Shown here in pieces: positions 26,174 to 34,505 of a DNA stretch of 64,000 nt (position 1 is its first letter; each line of letters begins with the position of its first letter). Origin of the DNA: J038 sp034437535 (GTDB taxonomy: Bacteria; Chloroflexota; Anaerolineae; Aggregatilineales; Phototrophicaceae); NCBI GenBank assembly GCA_034437535.1, contig DAOTTZ010000102.1:39070-103069 (forward strand), read 5' to 3'. The notes beneath the pieces are model-generated. The model made no database searches. It was not told where the DNA came from and saw only the letters and a list, made by a program, of their open reading frames with translations. The position numbers and the translations under genes are program-made.

Positions 26174-27129
26174 CAGCCCTCAATTTCTTTTTCGAGATCG
26201 TCAATGATGTTACGAATGATTGAGGCACTGGCGTGGAGCTTTTGATGTTCGTCTTCACTGAGGATAGGCGGGAAGCTATCAATAATGCCTGACCCGCCGA
26301 TGAGATGGGGCATGGCGACGGTGACATTCTTGACGCCGGCGATGTCATCCATCGGTGTGCAGACGGTCAGGATCGAGCGTTGATCTTGCAGGATGATCTG
26401 CACGATGCGGGCCAATGCGCTACCGATGCCATAGTAAGTCGCGCCCTTGCCATTGATGATGTTATAGGCTGCGTTCCGCACGCTGGAGTCGATGCGGTCT
26501 CGAATCTCGTCGTTGAGTGGAATCTCACGCTCGCGGCAGAAGTCTTCCAGCGGTAGGCCTGCTACATCGATCATCGACCAGGTCAAGACTTCAGAGTCGC
26601 CGTGTTCCCCCAGCACATACCCATGTACGTGATGCGAATCAACGCCGATGTGCCGACCAACCAGCGTGCGAAAGCGGGCCGTATCGAGTGTTGTGCCGGA
26701 GCCGATCACCCGTGTTGATGGCACGCCTTGATCCTGGGCGAACTTGGCGGTGATGTGTGTCATGACATCTACCGGGTTGGTGGCAACCACGAGAATCGCT
26801 TCCGGCGCGTTCCTGACGATCTCCGGGACGATCTGGCCGAAGATATTTGCGTTACGTCCCAGCAATTGCAGGCGGGTCTCGTTGTCGGATTTCTGGCTGA
26901 CGCCTGCCGCTATAATGACGACCCGGCACCCGGCCAGATCTTCATAATCACCACTGTGGATATTCAGCGCGCCGGCGAAAGGAACCGCATGATAAATGTC
27001 TTCGGCTTCTGCGATGGCCCGCTCTTTATCCCGGTCTACCAGGACGACCTCACGACCGACCCCGCGCATCACCAACGAATAAGCGGCGGTCGCGCCGACC
27101 ATGCCGCTTCCAACGATTCCGACTTTCAT
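26173..27129 (-). CDS. ldh: L-lactate dehydrogenase
   Basis: This NAD-dependent enzyme interconverts pyruvate and L-lactate. The Rossmann motif GIVGSGMVGATAAYSLVM is followed by an acidic residue for NADH (LVDRD). The substrate loop reads AGVSQKSDNETRLQLL, with Gln at the discriminating position; malate dehydrogenases have Arg there. The catalytic block LGEHGDSEV and GTTLDTARFR also fit LDH. The 318-residue length is normal. It sits inside a carotenoid gene set: 19 bases after phytoene synthase, and its stop overlaps the lycopene cyclase start (TGATG). Confidence 0.92.
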   Translation of the reverse strand: MKVGIVGSGMVGATAAYSLVMRGVGREVVLVDRDKERAIAEAEDIYHAVPFAGALNIHSGDYEDLAGCRVVIIAAGVSQKSDNETRLQLLGRNANIFGQIVPEIVRNAPEAILVVATNPVDVMTHITAKFAQDQGVPSTRVIGSGTTLDTARFRTLVGRHIGVDSHHVHGYVLGEHGDSEVLTWSMIDVAGLPLEDFCREREIPLNDEIRDRIDSSVRNAAYNIINGKGATYYGIGSALARIVQIILQDQRSILTVCTPMDDIAGVKNVTVAMPHLIGGSGIIDSFPPILSEDEHQKLHASASIIRNIIDDLEKEIEG

Positions 27130-27148
27130 TGTATTCTCCCCCTTGAGT

Positions 27149-28108
27149 CTAACTTAAGTTATTCCGGCGTGTGCGCCACCAGATGCCCGGTAGCCGCCGG
27201 ATCTTTGCCCACTTCGTTAGATGCGCCCGCCGGCTGAAGACATCGTAATCATGATTTTCGATGTCTTGCAGGATATCCCGGTAGAGGATAGCGGCGGCAC
27301 TGATCGCTGTCCGTCCATCACGGTCGAGCATCTGGATGCCCTCCCAGGACTCTTGATATAACCGACGGTTGCGGGCGATCTGGAAGCGCATAAAGTTGCG
27401 CCAGCGTTCGGTGACTTCCCCCCGCTCGATGTCGGCTTCGCTCAGCCCGAAGGCTTCGAGTTCTTCTTGTGGTAGGTATAACCGCCCCACGCGCCAATCT
27501 TCTGCGATGTCGCGTAGGATATTGGTGATCTGTAGCGCGACCCCCAGACGAACCGCGTAAGGAAGCGCATCTTCGCCTTCGAAGCCGATAATGTGCATTG
27601 CCATCAACCCGACGGTAGAGGCCACACCATAAGAGTATTCGGCTAATTCTTCAAAGGTTTGGTACCGTGTTTTGGTCAGGTCACAGCTCACACCGTCGAT
27701 CAACTGTTGAGCATAACCGCGTGGAATGCTGAAATTTGCACGGGCATCGGCCCAGGCCAGCGCGACAATATCTGTAACGGGTGGGTTGCAGATTGAGACA
27801 CGCTCTTTCCAATCTTCCAGCCGGGCGGCACGTACTGCACTATCGCTCTCACAATCGACAATATCATCGGTCACCCGGCAGAACGCATAAAGCGCACGGA
27901 CGGCACGTTGCTTGGCTTCCGGCAAAAGTGACGATGCCATAAAGAACGTTCGACTGTGGGTCTTCGTCACGTCCTTGCAGTGTTCATACGCCGCAGATAA
28001 CGCGACGTGATCTGTTTCAAGTGTTGGGGTAGGGATGCTGTTGTTGAGGGCGTCTTCGGCCCAGCTCAACAGGCGATATTCCCAGGATTGTTGGATTTGC
28101 AAGCTCAT
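27149..28108 (-). CDS. crtB: Phytoene/squalene synthase family protein (phytoene synthase)
   Basis: The enzyme condenses two C20 (or C15) prenyl diphosphates; with a cyclase and desaturase nearby, phytoene is the likely product. The first acidic motif is DDIVD, preceded by RALYAFCRVT. The second is DIAEDWRVGRLYLP. Both are intact in 319 residues. It begins a minus-strand unit with ldh and lycopene cyclase. The leader (28109-28325) holds a TTGACA on the minus strand about 120 bases upstream but no clear matching -10, so regulation by an alternative sigma factor or activator is possible. Confidence 0.9.
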   Translation of the reverse strand: MSLQIQQSWEYRLLSWAEDALNNSIPTPTLETDHVALSAAYEHCKDVTKTHSRTFFMASSLLPEAKQRAVRALYAFCRVTDDIVDCESDSAVRAARLEDWKERVSICNPPVTDIVALAWADARANFSIPRGYAQQLIDGVSCDLTKTRYQTFEELAEYSYGVASTVGLMAMHIIGFEGEDALPYAVRLGVALQITNILRDIAEDWRVGRLYLPQEELEAFGLSEADIERGEVTERWRNFMRFQIARNRRLYQESWEGIQMLDRDGRTAISAAAILYRDILQDIENHDYDVFSRRAHLTKWAKIRRLPGIWWRTRRNNLS

Positions 28109-28284
28109 TGATTGCTCACTTCTTATGTGCGGAGGACAAGACTAGACAATCGAATTCTTTCGTTTATGGCATAGGATACGATGAGGTCGGTGTGAGAGGG
28201 CAATTAGAGGCTTAATGTGGGTATGTCAAATGAAAATTTGCTGATAAATTATCTGGCTTTTGTTAGCTCCTGGTGAGCGATGCC

Positions 28285-28310
28285 TTCAGCCGCCAAGCCT
28301 GACGGCTGAA
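28285..28310. terminator. Inverted repeat between crtB and the SDR gene
   Basis: TTCAGCCG and CGGCTGAA form a perfect 8-bp stem around a 10-base loop. It lies 15 bases downstream of the SDR stop on the minus strand. There is no T tract, so it may be a weak terminator, an mRNA 3'-end stabiliser or a protein-binding palindrome. The rest of the 217-base gap is A+T-rich and otherwise featureless. Confidence 0.45.
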
Positions 28311-28325
28311 AGCTGAGGTGTGGTG

Positions 28326-28958
28326 CTACAGGTTCAGTTCAGTTTTGCCAGCATCGTTCACATGCGCCAGGATGGCATCGGCGACTGCTTGCGGTTGAAG
28401 TGCGCCATCGGGCAGGTTGAACGGGACGTTATCCCAGAAAGGGGTATCGACAGCGGGCGGACGCACAATCGTGATGTTTTTCTTGCGGTTTTCCTTCTGC
28501 AAGATCGCCACCATTGACTCCAGGCCGGCTTTAGCAGTGGTATACGCGCCGAAACGGGGCAGGGTGATCTTATCGACATAAGCCCCCAGGAACAACAAAT
28601 GTGCATTTTTGTTCATCAGGTTCAGGCTGGATCGAGCCGCCAGAAAGGCCCCGGTTAAATTGGCGTCGATGGTTGCCTGCCAGTCTTCCGGCGCGAGCTT
28701 ATCCAGTGGATCTGCAAAGATGCCCCCGGCGGCATAGACGACCATCTCAAGGCCATCTGTCTCTTGAGCGCAAAGCGTCACGATGTTGGTGATTCCGTTG
28801 GCATCGCCGGCGTCGAAGCTATAGGTAAAGTCAGCCTCGTCGGGGATTTTCATCTCGTCACGGGCGACGGCGAAAACCCGCCAGCCCTCATGTTTTAATG
28901 TTTTGACCAGGGCCGATCCGATTCCGCCGGATGCGCCCCATATTAATGCGTCTGGCAT
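28326..28958 (-). CDS. Short-chain dehydrogenase/reductase
   Basis: The 210-residue protein has the SDR cofactor motif GASGGIG near its N-terminus, a VYAAGG strand in place of NNAG, ANLTGAF, and the catalytic pair in YTTAK. At the Ser position (FLGAYVDKI) a Ser is not evident, so catalysis may be altered. It is 2 bases upstream of the next minus-strand stop context and probably transcribed with the hydrolase and photolyase. The substrate is unknown. Confidence 0.85.
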   Translation of the reverse strand: MPDALIWGASGGIGSALVKTLKHEGWRVFAVARDEMKIPDEADFTYSFDAGDANGITNIVTLCAQETDGLEMVVYAAGGIFADPLDKLAPEDWQATIDANLTGAFLAARSSLNLMNKNAHLLFLGAYVDKITLPRFGAYTTAKAGLESMVAILQKENRKKNITIVRPPAVDTPFWDNVPFNLPDGALQPQAVADAILAHVNDAGKTELNL

Positions 28959-28960
28959 CG

Positions 28961-29983
28961 TTATGACTCCTGTTCGTTATTGTCGTTGATCGTCATTAAA
29001 AAGGCGATCAGGTCATCGATAAATTGTTCGGGTGCTTCTTCCATCGGTAAATGGCCGACACCGGCATAGGCGATTAACTCGGCGTTGGGCACCAGTTCCG
29101 CCAGGGCCTCCCCGCGTGATAATGGTACCCAGGTGTCATTTTCTCCCCAGATGAGCGTGACCGGGAGGCCTTCCACTGCCTGGGCGAAGGTCGCCGGGTC
29201 GATGGGATCGCTGGTCTCCTGTTGGGTCAAAATCTGCGCCAGGCCCACTTGCCAATCATCGACCTGTAAGATCTGCGCGTAGCCATCGCGGATCTCGTCG
29301 CTGACTTCAAAAGCCGGGTCATAGGCTGATTCCAGAATGCCAAGGAAACGCTCACGGGTCAGGAAGTTCGTCAATAGGTTGAGGAAAGCCTCACTTTCGG
29401 TGTCAATGTTTGCGGCAAGGTCGGATAATCCACCCAGCGGAGAGCCTGACTCGTCTTCGGCTGTCTCATCATCATCTGGGGGTAACGGCGCGACACCGGC
29501 CACATAAACCAACCCTGCGACTCGTTCTGGATAAGCCGTCACGAAGCGGCTGATGACTCCGCCGCCAGCACTATGACCGACCAGCACTGCCGACTCGATT
29601 TCCAATTCGTCCATCAGCGCGGCCAACCGCTCGACCTGTGCCTCGCCATCAATGCGGACATCGGCGGATTTTTCCGACAGCCCAAACGGCGGGCGATCAT
29701 AGGCGATGGCGTAATAACCACTATCGCCCAGTATGCCGAGTGCATCGCGCCAGGTGAAGGTTGAGCCGCCGAAACCATGCAACAGAATAACGGCCTGCTC
29801 ATCCGGGTTGCCGGTCGTCTCCACGTAGACATCGGCCCCGGCCAATGTGACGAACATGCCATTATCTGCCGCGAATGTCTCCGGCGGGAATGTCTCCGGG
29901 GCGTCGTCTTGAGCCTGGGCTGGCAAGACAAGCAATAGACTAGCCAATATCAGCATCCAGTATCTTAGCTTGATTTGATTCAT
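28961..29983 (-). CDS. Secreted alpha/beta hydrolase
   Basis: A signal peptide (YWMLILASLLLVLPAQAQ) is followed by a classical alpha/beta hydrolase fold. The features are LLHGFGGSTFTWRDAL (oxyanion hole), GHSAGGG (nucleophile Ser), an acid in WGENDTWVP and His in GVGHLPMEEAPEQF. An acidic insert (PPDDDETAEDESGS) marks the lid. The ATG at 29983 is chosen because it starts the signal peptide just after the photolyase stop; a longer in-frame reading would run back through the photolyase gene. It resembles haloalkane dehalogenase / epoxide hydrolase relatives, but the substrate is not evident. Confidence 0.87.
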   Translation of the reverse strand: MNQIKLRYWMLILASLLLVLPAQAQDDAPETFPPETFAADNGMFVTLAGADVYVETTGNPDEQAVILLHGFGGSTFTWRDALGILGDSGYYAIAYDRPPFGLSEKSADVRIDGEAQVERLAALMDELEIESAVLVGHSAGGGVISRFVTAYPERVAGLVYVAGVAPLPPDDDETAEDESGSPLGGLSDLAANIDTESEAFLNLLTNFLTRERFLGILESAYDPAFEVSDEIRDGYAQILQVDDWQVGLAQILTQQETSDPIDPATFAQAVEGLPVTLIWGENDTWVPLSRGEALAELVPNAELIAYAGVGHLPMEEAPEQFIDDLIAFLMTINDNNEQES

Positions 29984-29984
29984 T

Positions 29985-31403
29985 TTATTGACCTTTGACG
30001 ACTTCATAAGCAGATAATGCGGCCTGCCGTGCTTCTTTATGCTCCACGATGGGCGGCGGATAATCTGCCGGCGGTGGATTGAGCTTCCAGGGTTCGTGGA
30101 TGTCTTCAGCGGCCAGATCACGCAGTTCTGGCACCCAACGGCGGATGTAATCTCCGTCAGGATCGTATTTTTTCGATTGTGAGATCGGGTTAAAGATGCG
30201 GAAATACGGTTGGGCATCGGTGCCGGTGCCTGCGGCCCATTGCCAGCCGCCATTATTCGCCGCCAGGTCTCCATCAATCAACCACTGCATGAAGTGTTTT
30301 TCTCCCTCACGCCAGTCGATCAGCAGATGCTTGGTTAAAAAACTGGCGACGATCATGCGGGCACGGTTGTGCATCCAGCCGATTGACTTCAACTGGCGCA
30401 TGGCGGCATCTACCACCGGGTATCCGGTCTGGCCGTCTTTCCAGCGTTGGAGCTTTTGCGCATCTTCTGACCATTGCACCGCATCATACTTTTCGCGGAA
30501 ATTCTGTGTTTTGACCCTGGGGAAATACCAAAGGATGTGCGTGTAGAACTCATGCCAGATGATTTCATCGACAAACGCGCCGATTGAGTCTTTGTGAGCT
30601 TGCTTGGTGGCCTGGGCGTATGCTTCACGGCAAGCCCAGTAAATCGTCCGCGTGGCAATGATGCCGAACCGGATATAAGGCGATAGAAACGAGGTTCCAG
30701 TACGGGGTGACTCATGCGGGTTGCCGAGGTCGTCCCGGCGGTCGTCATAATGTGCAATGCCAGCATCAAGCCAATCCGTTAAGAGGCGTTGGGCTTCGGA
30801 TTCGCTGGCAGTTGGTGTGTCGATTGTCTCACCATGACCGAGATCCGCCAGGGTGGGGATGCCGTCATTTTGCCAGCCATCGACATCTACCAGATGGGCG
30901 GCGACGACCTCATAATCTTCTACGATGGATGGTTTGTTCGGTTGCTTGCGCCATTTGTTTTTGAACGGTGTGTAGACGACATACGGATCACCGTCTTGCT
31001 TGAGTACGTCGCCCGGTGCCATCAACAACCGGTCATGGAATGTCTTCACGCTGATGCTAAGACCTTCGCGGATGGTCTCATCGCGCTGGCGGGCATAGGG
31101 GGTGTAATCAATGTTGAAGTAGAGCGCGGTCGCGTCTGCTTCGTCGATGAGATCGTGTAACACGTCCAGTGGTTCGCCGTGCCGCACCAATAGATCGCGC
31201 TGATGTTTGTGCAATTCGGTGCTCATGCTTTTCAGTGCATCCAACATAAACTTGAGCCGAGGTACAGATAACCGCTCACTGTGTAGGATGGACGGATCAA
31301 AGATGAACAGCGGGATCACGTCTTCGCCGCTGTGGATTGCTTCACGCAGGGCGGTGTGATCGCTCAGGCGCAGATCCCGCCGGAACCAGCAAATAACAGT
31401 CAT
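29985..31403 (-). CDS. phr: Deoxyribodipyrimidine photolyase (class I cryptochrome/photolyase family)
   Basis: The enzyme repairs UV-induced pyrimidine dimers with blue light through FAD. The N-terminal antenna domain starts CWFRRDLRLSDHTALREAI. The FAD domain includes IWHEFYTHILWYFP, GWMHNRARMIVASFL and the conserved end of the FAD pocket WQWAAGTGTDAQPYFRIFNP. The length of 472 residues matches bacterial CPD photolyases. It overlaps the CrtI-like gene start by one base of shared stop/start (TAATG), tying DNA photorepair to carotenoid synthesis. Confidence 0.95.
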   Translation of the reverse strand: MTVICWFRRDLRLSDHTALREAIHSGEDVIPLFIFDPSILHSERLSVPRLKFMLDALKSMSTELHKHQRDLLVRHGEPLDVLHDLIDEADATALYFNIDYTPYARQRDETIREGLSISVKTFHDRLLMAPGDVLKQDGDPYVVYTPFKNKWRKQPNKPSIVEDYEVVAAHLVDVDGWQNDGIPTLADLGHGETIDTPTASESEAQRLLTDWLDAGIAHYDDRRDDLGNPHESPRTGTSFLSPYIRFGIIATRTIYWACREAYAQATKQAHKDSIGAFVDEIIWHEFYTHILWYFPRVKTQNFREKYDAVQWSEDAQKLQRWKDGQTGYPVVDAAMRQLKSIGWMHNRARMIVASFLTKHLLIDWREGEKHFMQWLIDGDLAANNGGWQWAAGTGTDAQPYFRIFNPISQSKKYDPDGDYIRRWVPELRDLAAEDIHEPWKLNPPPADYPPPIVEHKEARQAALSAYEVVKGQ

Positions 31404-32953
31404 TATGTTGCCTGCGGGACTAAGTGTTCAGTCGTCGCGTAATCCCGGTAACTGGCAATGGGTAGATTACGGGCGATGTCTTCATAGACCCGGATGCCAC
31501 CCAGAGACACACCGGCTGTCGATTGACCGGGGAAGATTGAGTCTCCGACCAGCCGTAGGTTGTCGATGCCAGTGCGTGGGCTACGCGCTTTGAATAACGA
31601 CGTCTGCGGGAAGCCGCCCACCATGCCCAGGTGACGTTCGGTATAGTATTGATACGTCACAGGTGTGCCGGGCAAAACCAGCGTCAGGTGATCTTTGAAA
31701 TCCGGCAGGATGCGGGCCATATGACTGATGATGCGGTCGGCGTATTCGTCCTTTTTGGCATAATAGGCCGCTTCGTCGTGCTGTTGTAACGTCCACCACT
31801 GGGTTACATCGGTATGCGTGGTGACGGTCATCGCCCGCTGACCTGCCGGGGCGCGGGTAGCATCCCACCGGGGGGATAGCGAGATAAAGACGCTGTTGGT
31901 TTCGCCCATCGGTGAGTCGAAGCCCTGGATGATCTGATGGTGATCCGGGAAATCTGCCGGGATCGCGGCATCATCGACGCCGAGATGCAAGACGAACGCC
32001 CCCCAACCGAGCTTGCGACTCTCGGATTCATGGCGTAGGCGTGCGGTACTATCCTGGCCCAGCAGGATGTTTAAGTTCCAGGGGGTGGTGTTGGCGACGA
32101 CAAAATCTGCTGGATAAAATGTCTCGTGTTTGGTACGGCGTCCCTTGCGAGCAGTGATGCCAGTCACACGTCCATCTTCAACCGTGATGCGGGTGACGTG
32201 GTGCCGGTAGCGGATTTGCCCGCCGAGTGACTCGAGCTTATCTACCAGGGTCTCCGCAATGCCACCGATACCGCCTTCTACATGGAAAACCCCTTGCCGC
32301 GCCAAATCGAGCGCAGTTGCGCCATACATCGCGTTGACGTTGTGCGTGGTCGTCTGCGCGGAAATCAAGAGTTGAGCATCCAAGAAGCGCACAAACGCTT
32401 GATTGGTATGTAGATTGTTCCACTTGAGCCAATCATAGACTGTGCTGAGCGCAAACGGGATCATCTGAAGATCACGCGGGAAGTTGAGCAGGCCGACTTT
32501 GGCTAGTTTGAACAACTCGGCGGTGTCTCTCGGCGGCCAGGGCAGGCCCTCCGCAGACATCTTCCAGGCGATGTCTGCTAGCTGGCTTTGTTGATCCCAG
32601 AAGCGTTGCGTACCGGGGAATTTCGCCAGTACATCGGCGTTATCCGCCGTGAGGGCGACCGACCGATCATCGAGATGGGTGACCCATGCCGGGTCGTGCT
32701 TTTTCACCGGCCAATCCAGGTTGAGCATATCGCCGACCACCGCATGTGGCCCATTCGGTTGGAAGCCGCCCACTACCGTCGCGCCGGATTCGAACCGAAA
32801 GCCTTTGTGGAAATAGGTGCTGGCACAGCCCCCAGGGTAAGTCTGTGCTTCAAACACAGTGACATCATAGCCATCTTGTTGGAGCAAGGCGGCGGTCGTC
32901 AACCCACCGATGCCAGCCCCAATGACAATTATCTTTGAACGAGTTGGTTTCAC
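31403..32953 (-). CDS. CrtI-type carotenoid oxidoreductase (desaturase/isomerase family)
   Basis: A flavoprotein amine-oxidase-like protein of 516 residues. The dinucleotide motif IIVIGAGIGGLTTAALLQQDGYDVTVFEA opens the protein; GGCASTYFHKGFRFESGATVV follows. The C-terminal FAD signature is LRLVGDSIFPGQSTAGVSLGG. The family includes phytoene desaturase CrtI, the 3,4-desaturase CrtD and carotene isomerase. The pattern FRFESGATVV and YERHLGMVGG reminds me of the CrtD/CrtISO side, but sequence alone does not fix the reaction. It heads the minus-strand unit with photolyase, hydrolase and SDR. Confidence 0.85.
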   Translation of the reverse strand: MKPTRSKIIVIGAGIGGLTTAALLQQDGYDVTVFEAQTYPGGCASTYFHKGFRFESGATVVGGFQPNGPHAVVGDMLNLDWPVKKHDPAWVTHLDDRSVALTADNADVLAKFPGTQRFWDQQSQLADIAWKMSAEGLPWPPRDTAELFKLAKVGLLNFPRDLQMIPFALSTVYDWLKWNNLHTNQAFVRFLDAQLLISAQTTTHNVNAMYGATALDLARQGVFHVEGGIGGIAETLVDKLESLGGQIRYRHHVTRITVEDGRVTGITARKGRRTKHETFYPADFVVANTTPWNLNILLGQDSTARLRHESESRKLGWGAFVLHLGVDDAAIPADFPDHHQIIQGFDSPMGETNSVFISLSPRWDATRAPAGQRAMTVTTHTDVTQWWTLQQHDEAAYYAKKDEYADRIISHMARILPDFKDHLTLVLPGTPVTYQYYTERHLGMVGGFPQTSLFKARSPRTGIDNLRLVGDSIFPGQSTAGVSLGGIRVYEDIARNLPIASYRDYATTEHLVPQAT

Positions 32954-33107
32954 GATTGCATCTCATATTTACAAAATTTTGAACATTGTGAAAGCCAGTC
33001 TAGCAATGGTGCATGAGTACGGAATGAGGTGCGGGGAAAGGCGATACTAGAAATATAACCGGGCTGGATGGCACAATGTCTCTACTAACCGTGATTGGAG
33101 ACACAAG

Positions 33108-33854
33108 ATGTTCGAGACGTTGGGCGAACCGCAAACGACATGGACGACTTATGCGGTATCTGGTGAGGATCTGCCCGCTTTGACCGCTTTGATCCTGGAT
33201 GCCGATGCGTATGAAGCGGATGAACCCGCCTGTTACGCGCCCCTCCACGCGCTTCGGGCCATCGGTCAATTAGGAGATTTGCGGGCCTTGCCCGCGTTGA
33301 TTGAGGTGTTGGGGCGTAACTTGAACCCCGATCAGGTATGGCAGGATATGCCGCAAGTCTTTGTCTTGCTCGGCCCGGCTACGGTCGATGCGCTGGCTGA
33401 GGCATTGGCAGATTATGCGCCGCATCTTTACGCGGGTATCGGTACCTTTGCTACGCTTAAAGCGGTGGTCGATGCTAACCCGGAAACACACGACCGCTAC
33501 ATCGAGATCCTGACTGCCCAACTTCAGCAGGCGGCGGAAAATGACGCCGAAGTCAATGCACGGATCATCAAAGCACTGACTGAGCATGATGTGCGTGCGG
33601 CCCTGCCGTTGATCGAAGCGGCTTATAAAGCCGAGCGCGTCGATAAGTTCATCGCCGGCGATTGGGCCAGTGTGCAGGAAACCTTCGGCGAAAAAGACCC
33701 CGACCCCGACGCTGGCAAGACCTCGATGGAGATCTTCAAGAGCCTGGGGGATGACTTCAAAGAGACCGACCAGCGCGGTGATGATCGACAGGCGGCCAAG
33801 CGCAAACGGCGGCGTAAGATAGCGAAAAAATCGCGCAAGAAGAACCGTCGCTAA
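33108..33854 (+). CDS. HEAT-repeat-like protein with very basic C-terminal tail
   Basis: The 248-residue protein begins with two or three helical repeats of HEAT type (APLHALRAIGQLGDLRALPALIEVLG, TVDALAEALADYAPHLYAG). It ends in a strongly basic tail (KRKRRRKIAKKSRKKNRR), which could bind nucleic acid. GGAG lies about 11 bases upstream. The product family is not one I can name. Its stop overlaps the stop of the convergent gene by 4 bases (CTAA at 33851-33854), leaving no room for a terminator between them. Confidence 0.75.
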   Translation: MFETLGEPQTTWTTYAVSGEDLPALTALILDADAYEADEPACYAPLHALRAIGQLGDLRALPALIEVLGRNLNPDQVWQDMPQVFVLLGPATVDALAEALADYAPHLYAGIGTFATLKAVVDANPETHDRYIEILTAQLQQAAENDAEVNARIIKALTEHDVRAALPLIEAAYKAERVDKFIAGDWASVQETFGEKDPDPDAGKTSMEIFKSLGDDFKETDQRGDDRQAAKRKRRRKIAKKSRKKNRR

Positions 33855-34315
33855 TCGCTGACGGCCATCCGCGTGCGGAGGTGCCGGTAGAAAAAAAGAA
33901 TACGAAGCGGGATGCCGTCGAACATCAGCCGGGTGAGAAGTCCCTTTAATCCGGGCTTATGGCTGAGTGTCACCCGGTCGATGAGGGCAACGCCGTCGGC
34001 GGTTTCCTCAAAGATGTGTTCATGCCGCCAATAGGCCATCGGCCCTTCGATCATCAGGTCGGCGAAGGAGTGTTCGGTCGGGCCGGGTTCGTGGCGGGCT
34101 ACCCAGCGGATCGGGATCGGCCCGAACCACAGCGTGAACGCCAGTTCACCTTCGGTCAGCGATTCCCGGTCATCGCGGTGCAGTTGCATGAAGATCGGCG
34201 GCGGTGAGAGCTTGCCCAGGGCCTTGGGGTCTTCGTGGAACGCGACCATGCGTTGGAGTGTGGTGTTCATCTCGGTGCGTTTTTCGTATGTGTTGTTGTT
34301 GGGTGCCTCTGGCAT
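33851..34315 (-). CDS. SRPBCC/START-like ligand-binding protein
   Basis: The 154-residue protein has the pattern of small START-fold proteins: FMQLHRDDRESLTEGELAFTLWFGPIPIRWVARHEPGP, then FADLMIEGPMAYWRHEHIFEE and a C-terminal helix (LKGLLTRLMFDGIPLRILFFYRHLRTRM). Such proteins bind hydrophobic ligands or cyclise polyketides; no ligand is evident. An internal ATG (MNTTLQRM) is an alternative start. No clear promoter was identified. The gene is convergent with the HEAT-like gene and divergent from purL. Confidence 0.72.
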   Translation of the reverse strand: MPEAPNNNTYEKRTEMNTTLQRMVAFHEDPKALGKLSPPPIFMQLHRDDRESLTEGELAFTLWFGPIPIRWVARHEPGPTEHSFADLMIEGPMAYWRHEHIFEETADGVALIDRVTLSHKPGLKGLLTRLMFDGIPLRILFFYRHLRTRMAVSD

Positions 34316-34418
34316 GATGATCCTTTCTGTCTGTTGTCAACTCGAATAGACCATCATTCCATGAGCGAAATCTGAGGTGTGCGTTGGTGTTCGCCCAAAA
34401 TAAGAGCCAAACAACATA

Positions 34419-34447
34419 TTGCAATGGCGCGTTTCGGTCGCTACACT
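34419..34447 (+). promoter_or_regulatory. Sigma-70 promoter of the purine operon
   Basis: TTGCAA (34419-34424), 17 bases, TACACT (34442-34447). The same -10 hexamer occurs before the aminotransferase gene (52110-52115). The start site would be near 34454, only about a dozen bases before a terminator-like hairpin. Confidence 0.65.
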
Positions 34448-34465
34448 CGTACTCATCTAAAGCTA

Positions 34466-34497
34466 AACGGCCTATCGTATTAGGCCGTTCCTTTTTT
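34466..34497 (+). terminator. Terminator-like hairpin in the purL leader
   Basis: AACGGCCTA and TAGGCCGTT form a perfect 9-bp stem around TCGTAT, followed by CC and six T. It ends 8 bases before the purL ATG. It lies downstream of the likely purL promoter, so either it attenuates the purine operon or it ends a long transcript from 33108. Confidence 0.75.
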
Positions 34498-34505
34498 CGG
34501 GTGAG

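Noticed and set aside
26173..27129. Malate dehydrogenase reading of the ldh gene
   Set aside because: The substrate-specificity loop has Gln (AGVSQK), the LDH residue, rather than the Arg of malate dehydrogenases.
29984..30277. Long N-terminal extension of the secreted hydrolase
   Set aside because: It lies entirely in the photolyase gene and would bury the signal peptide; the ATG at 29983 follows the photolyase stop directly.
34316..34505. Purine riboswitch upstream of purL
   Set aside because: No aptamer-like three-way junction is recognisable and the predicted transcript has only about 12 bases before the terminator hairpin.
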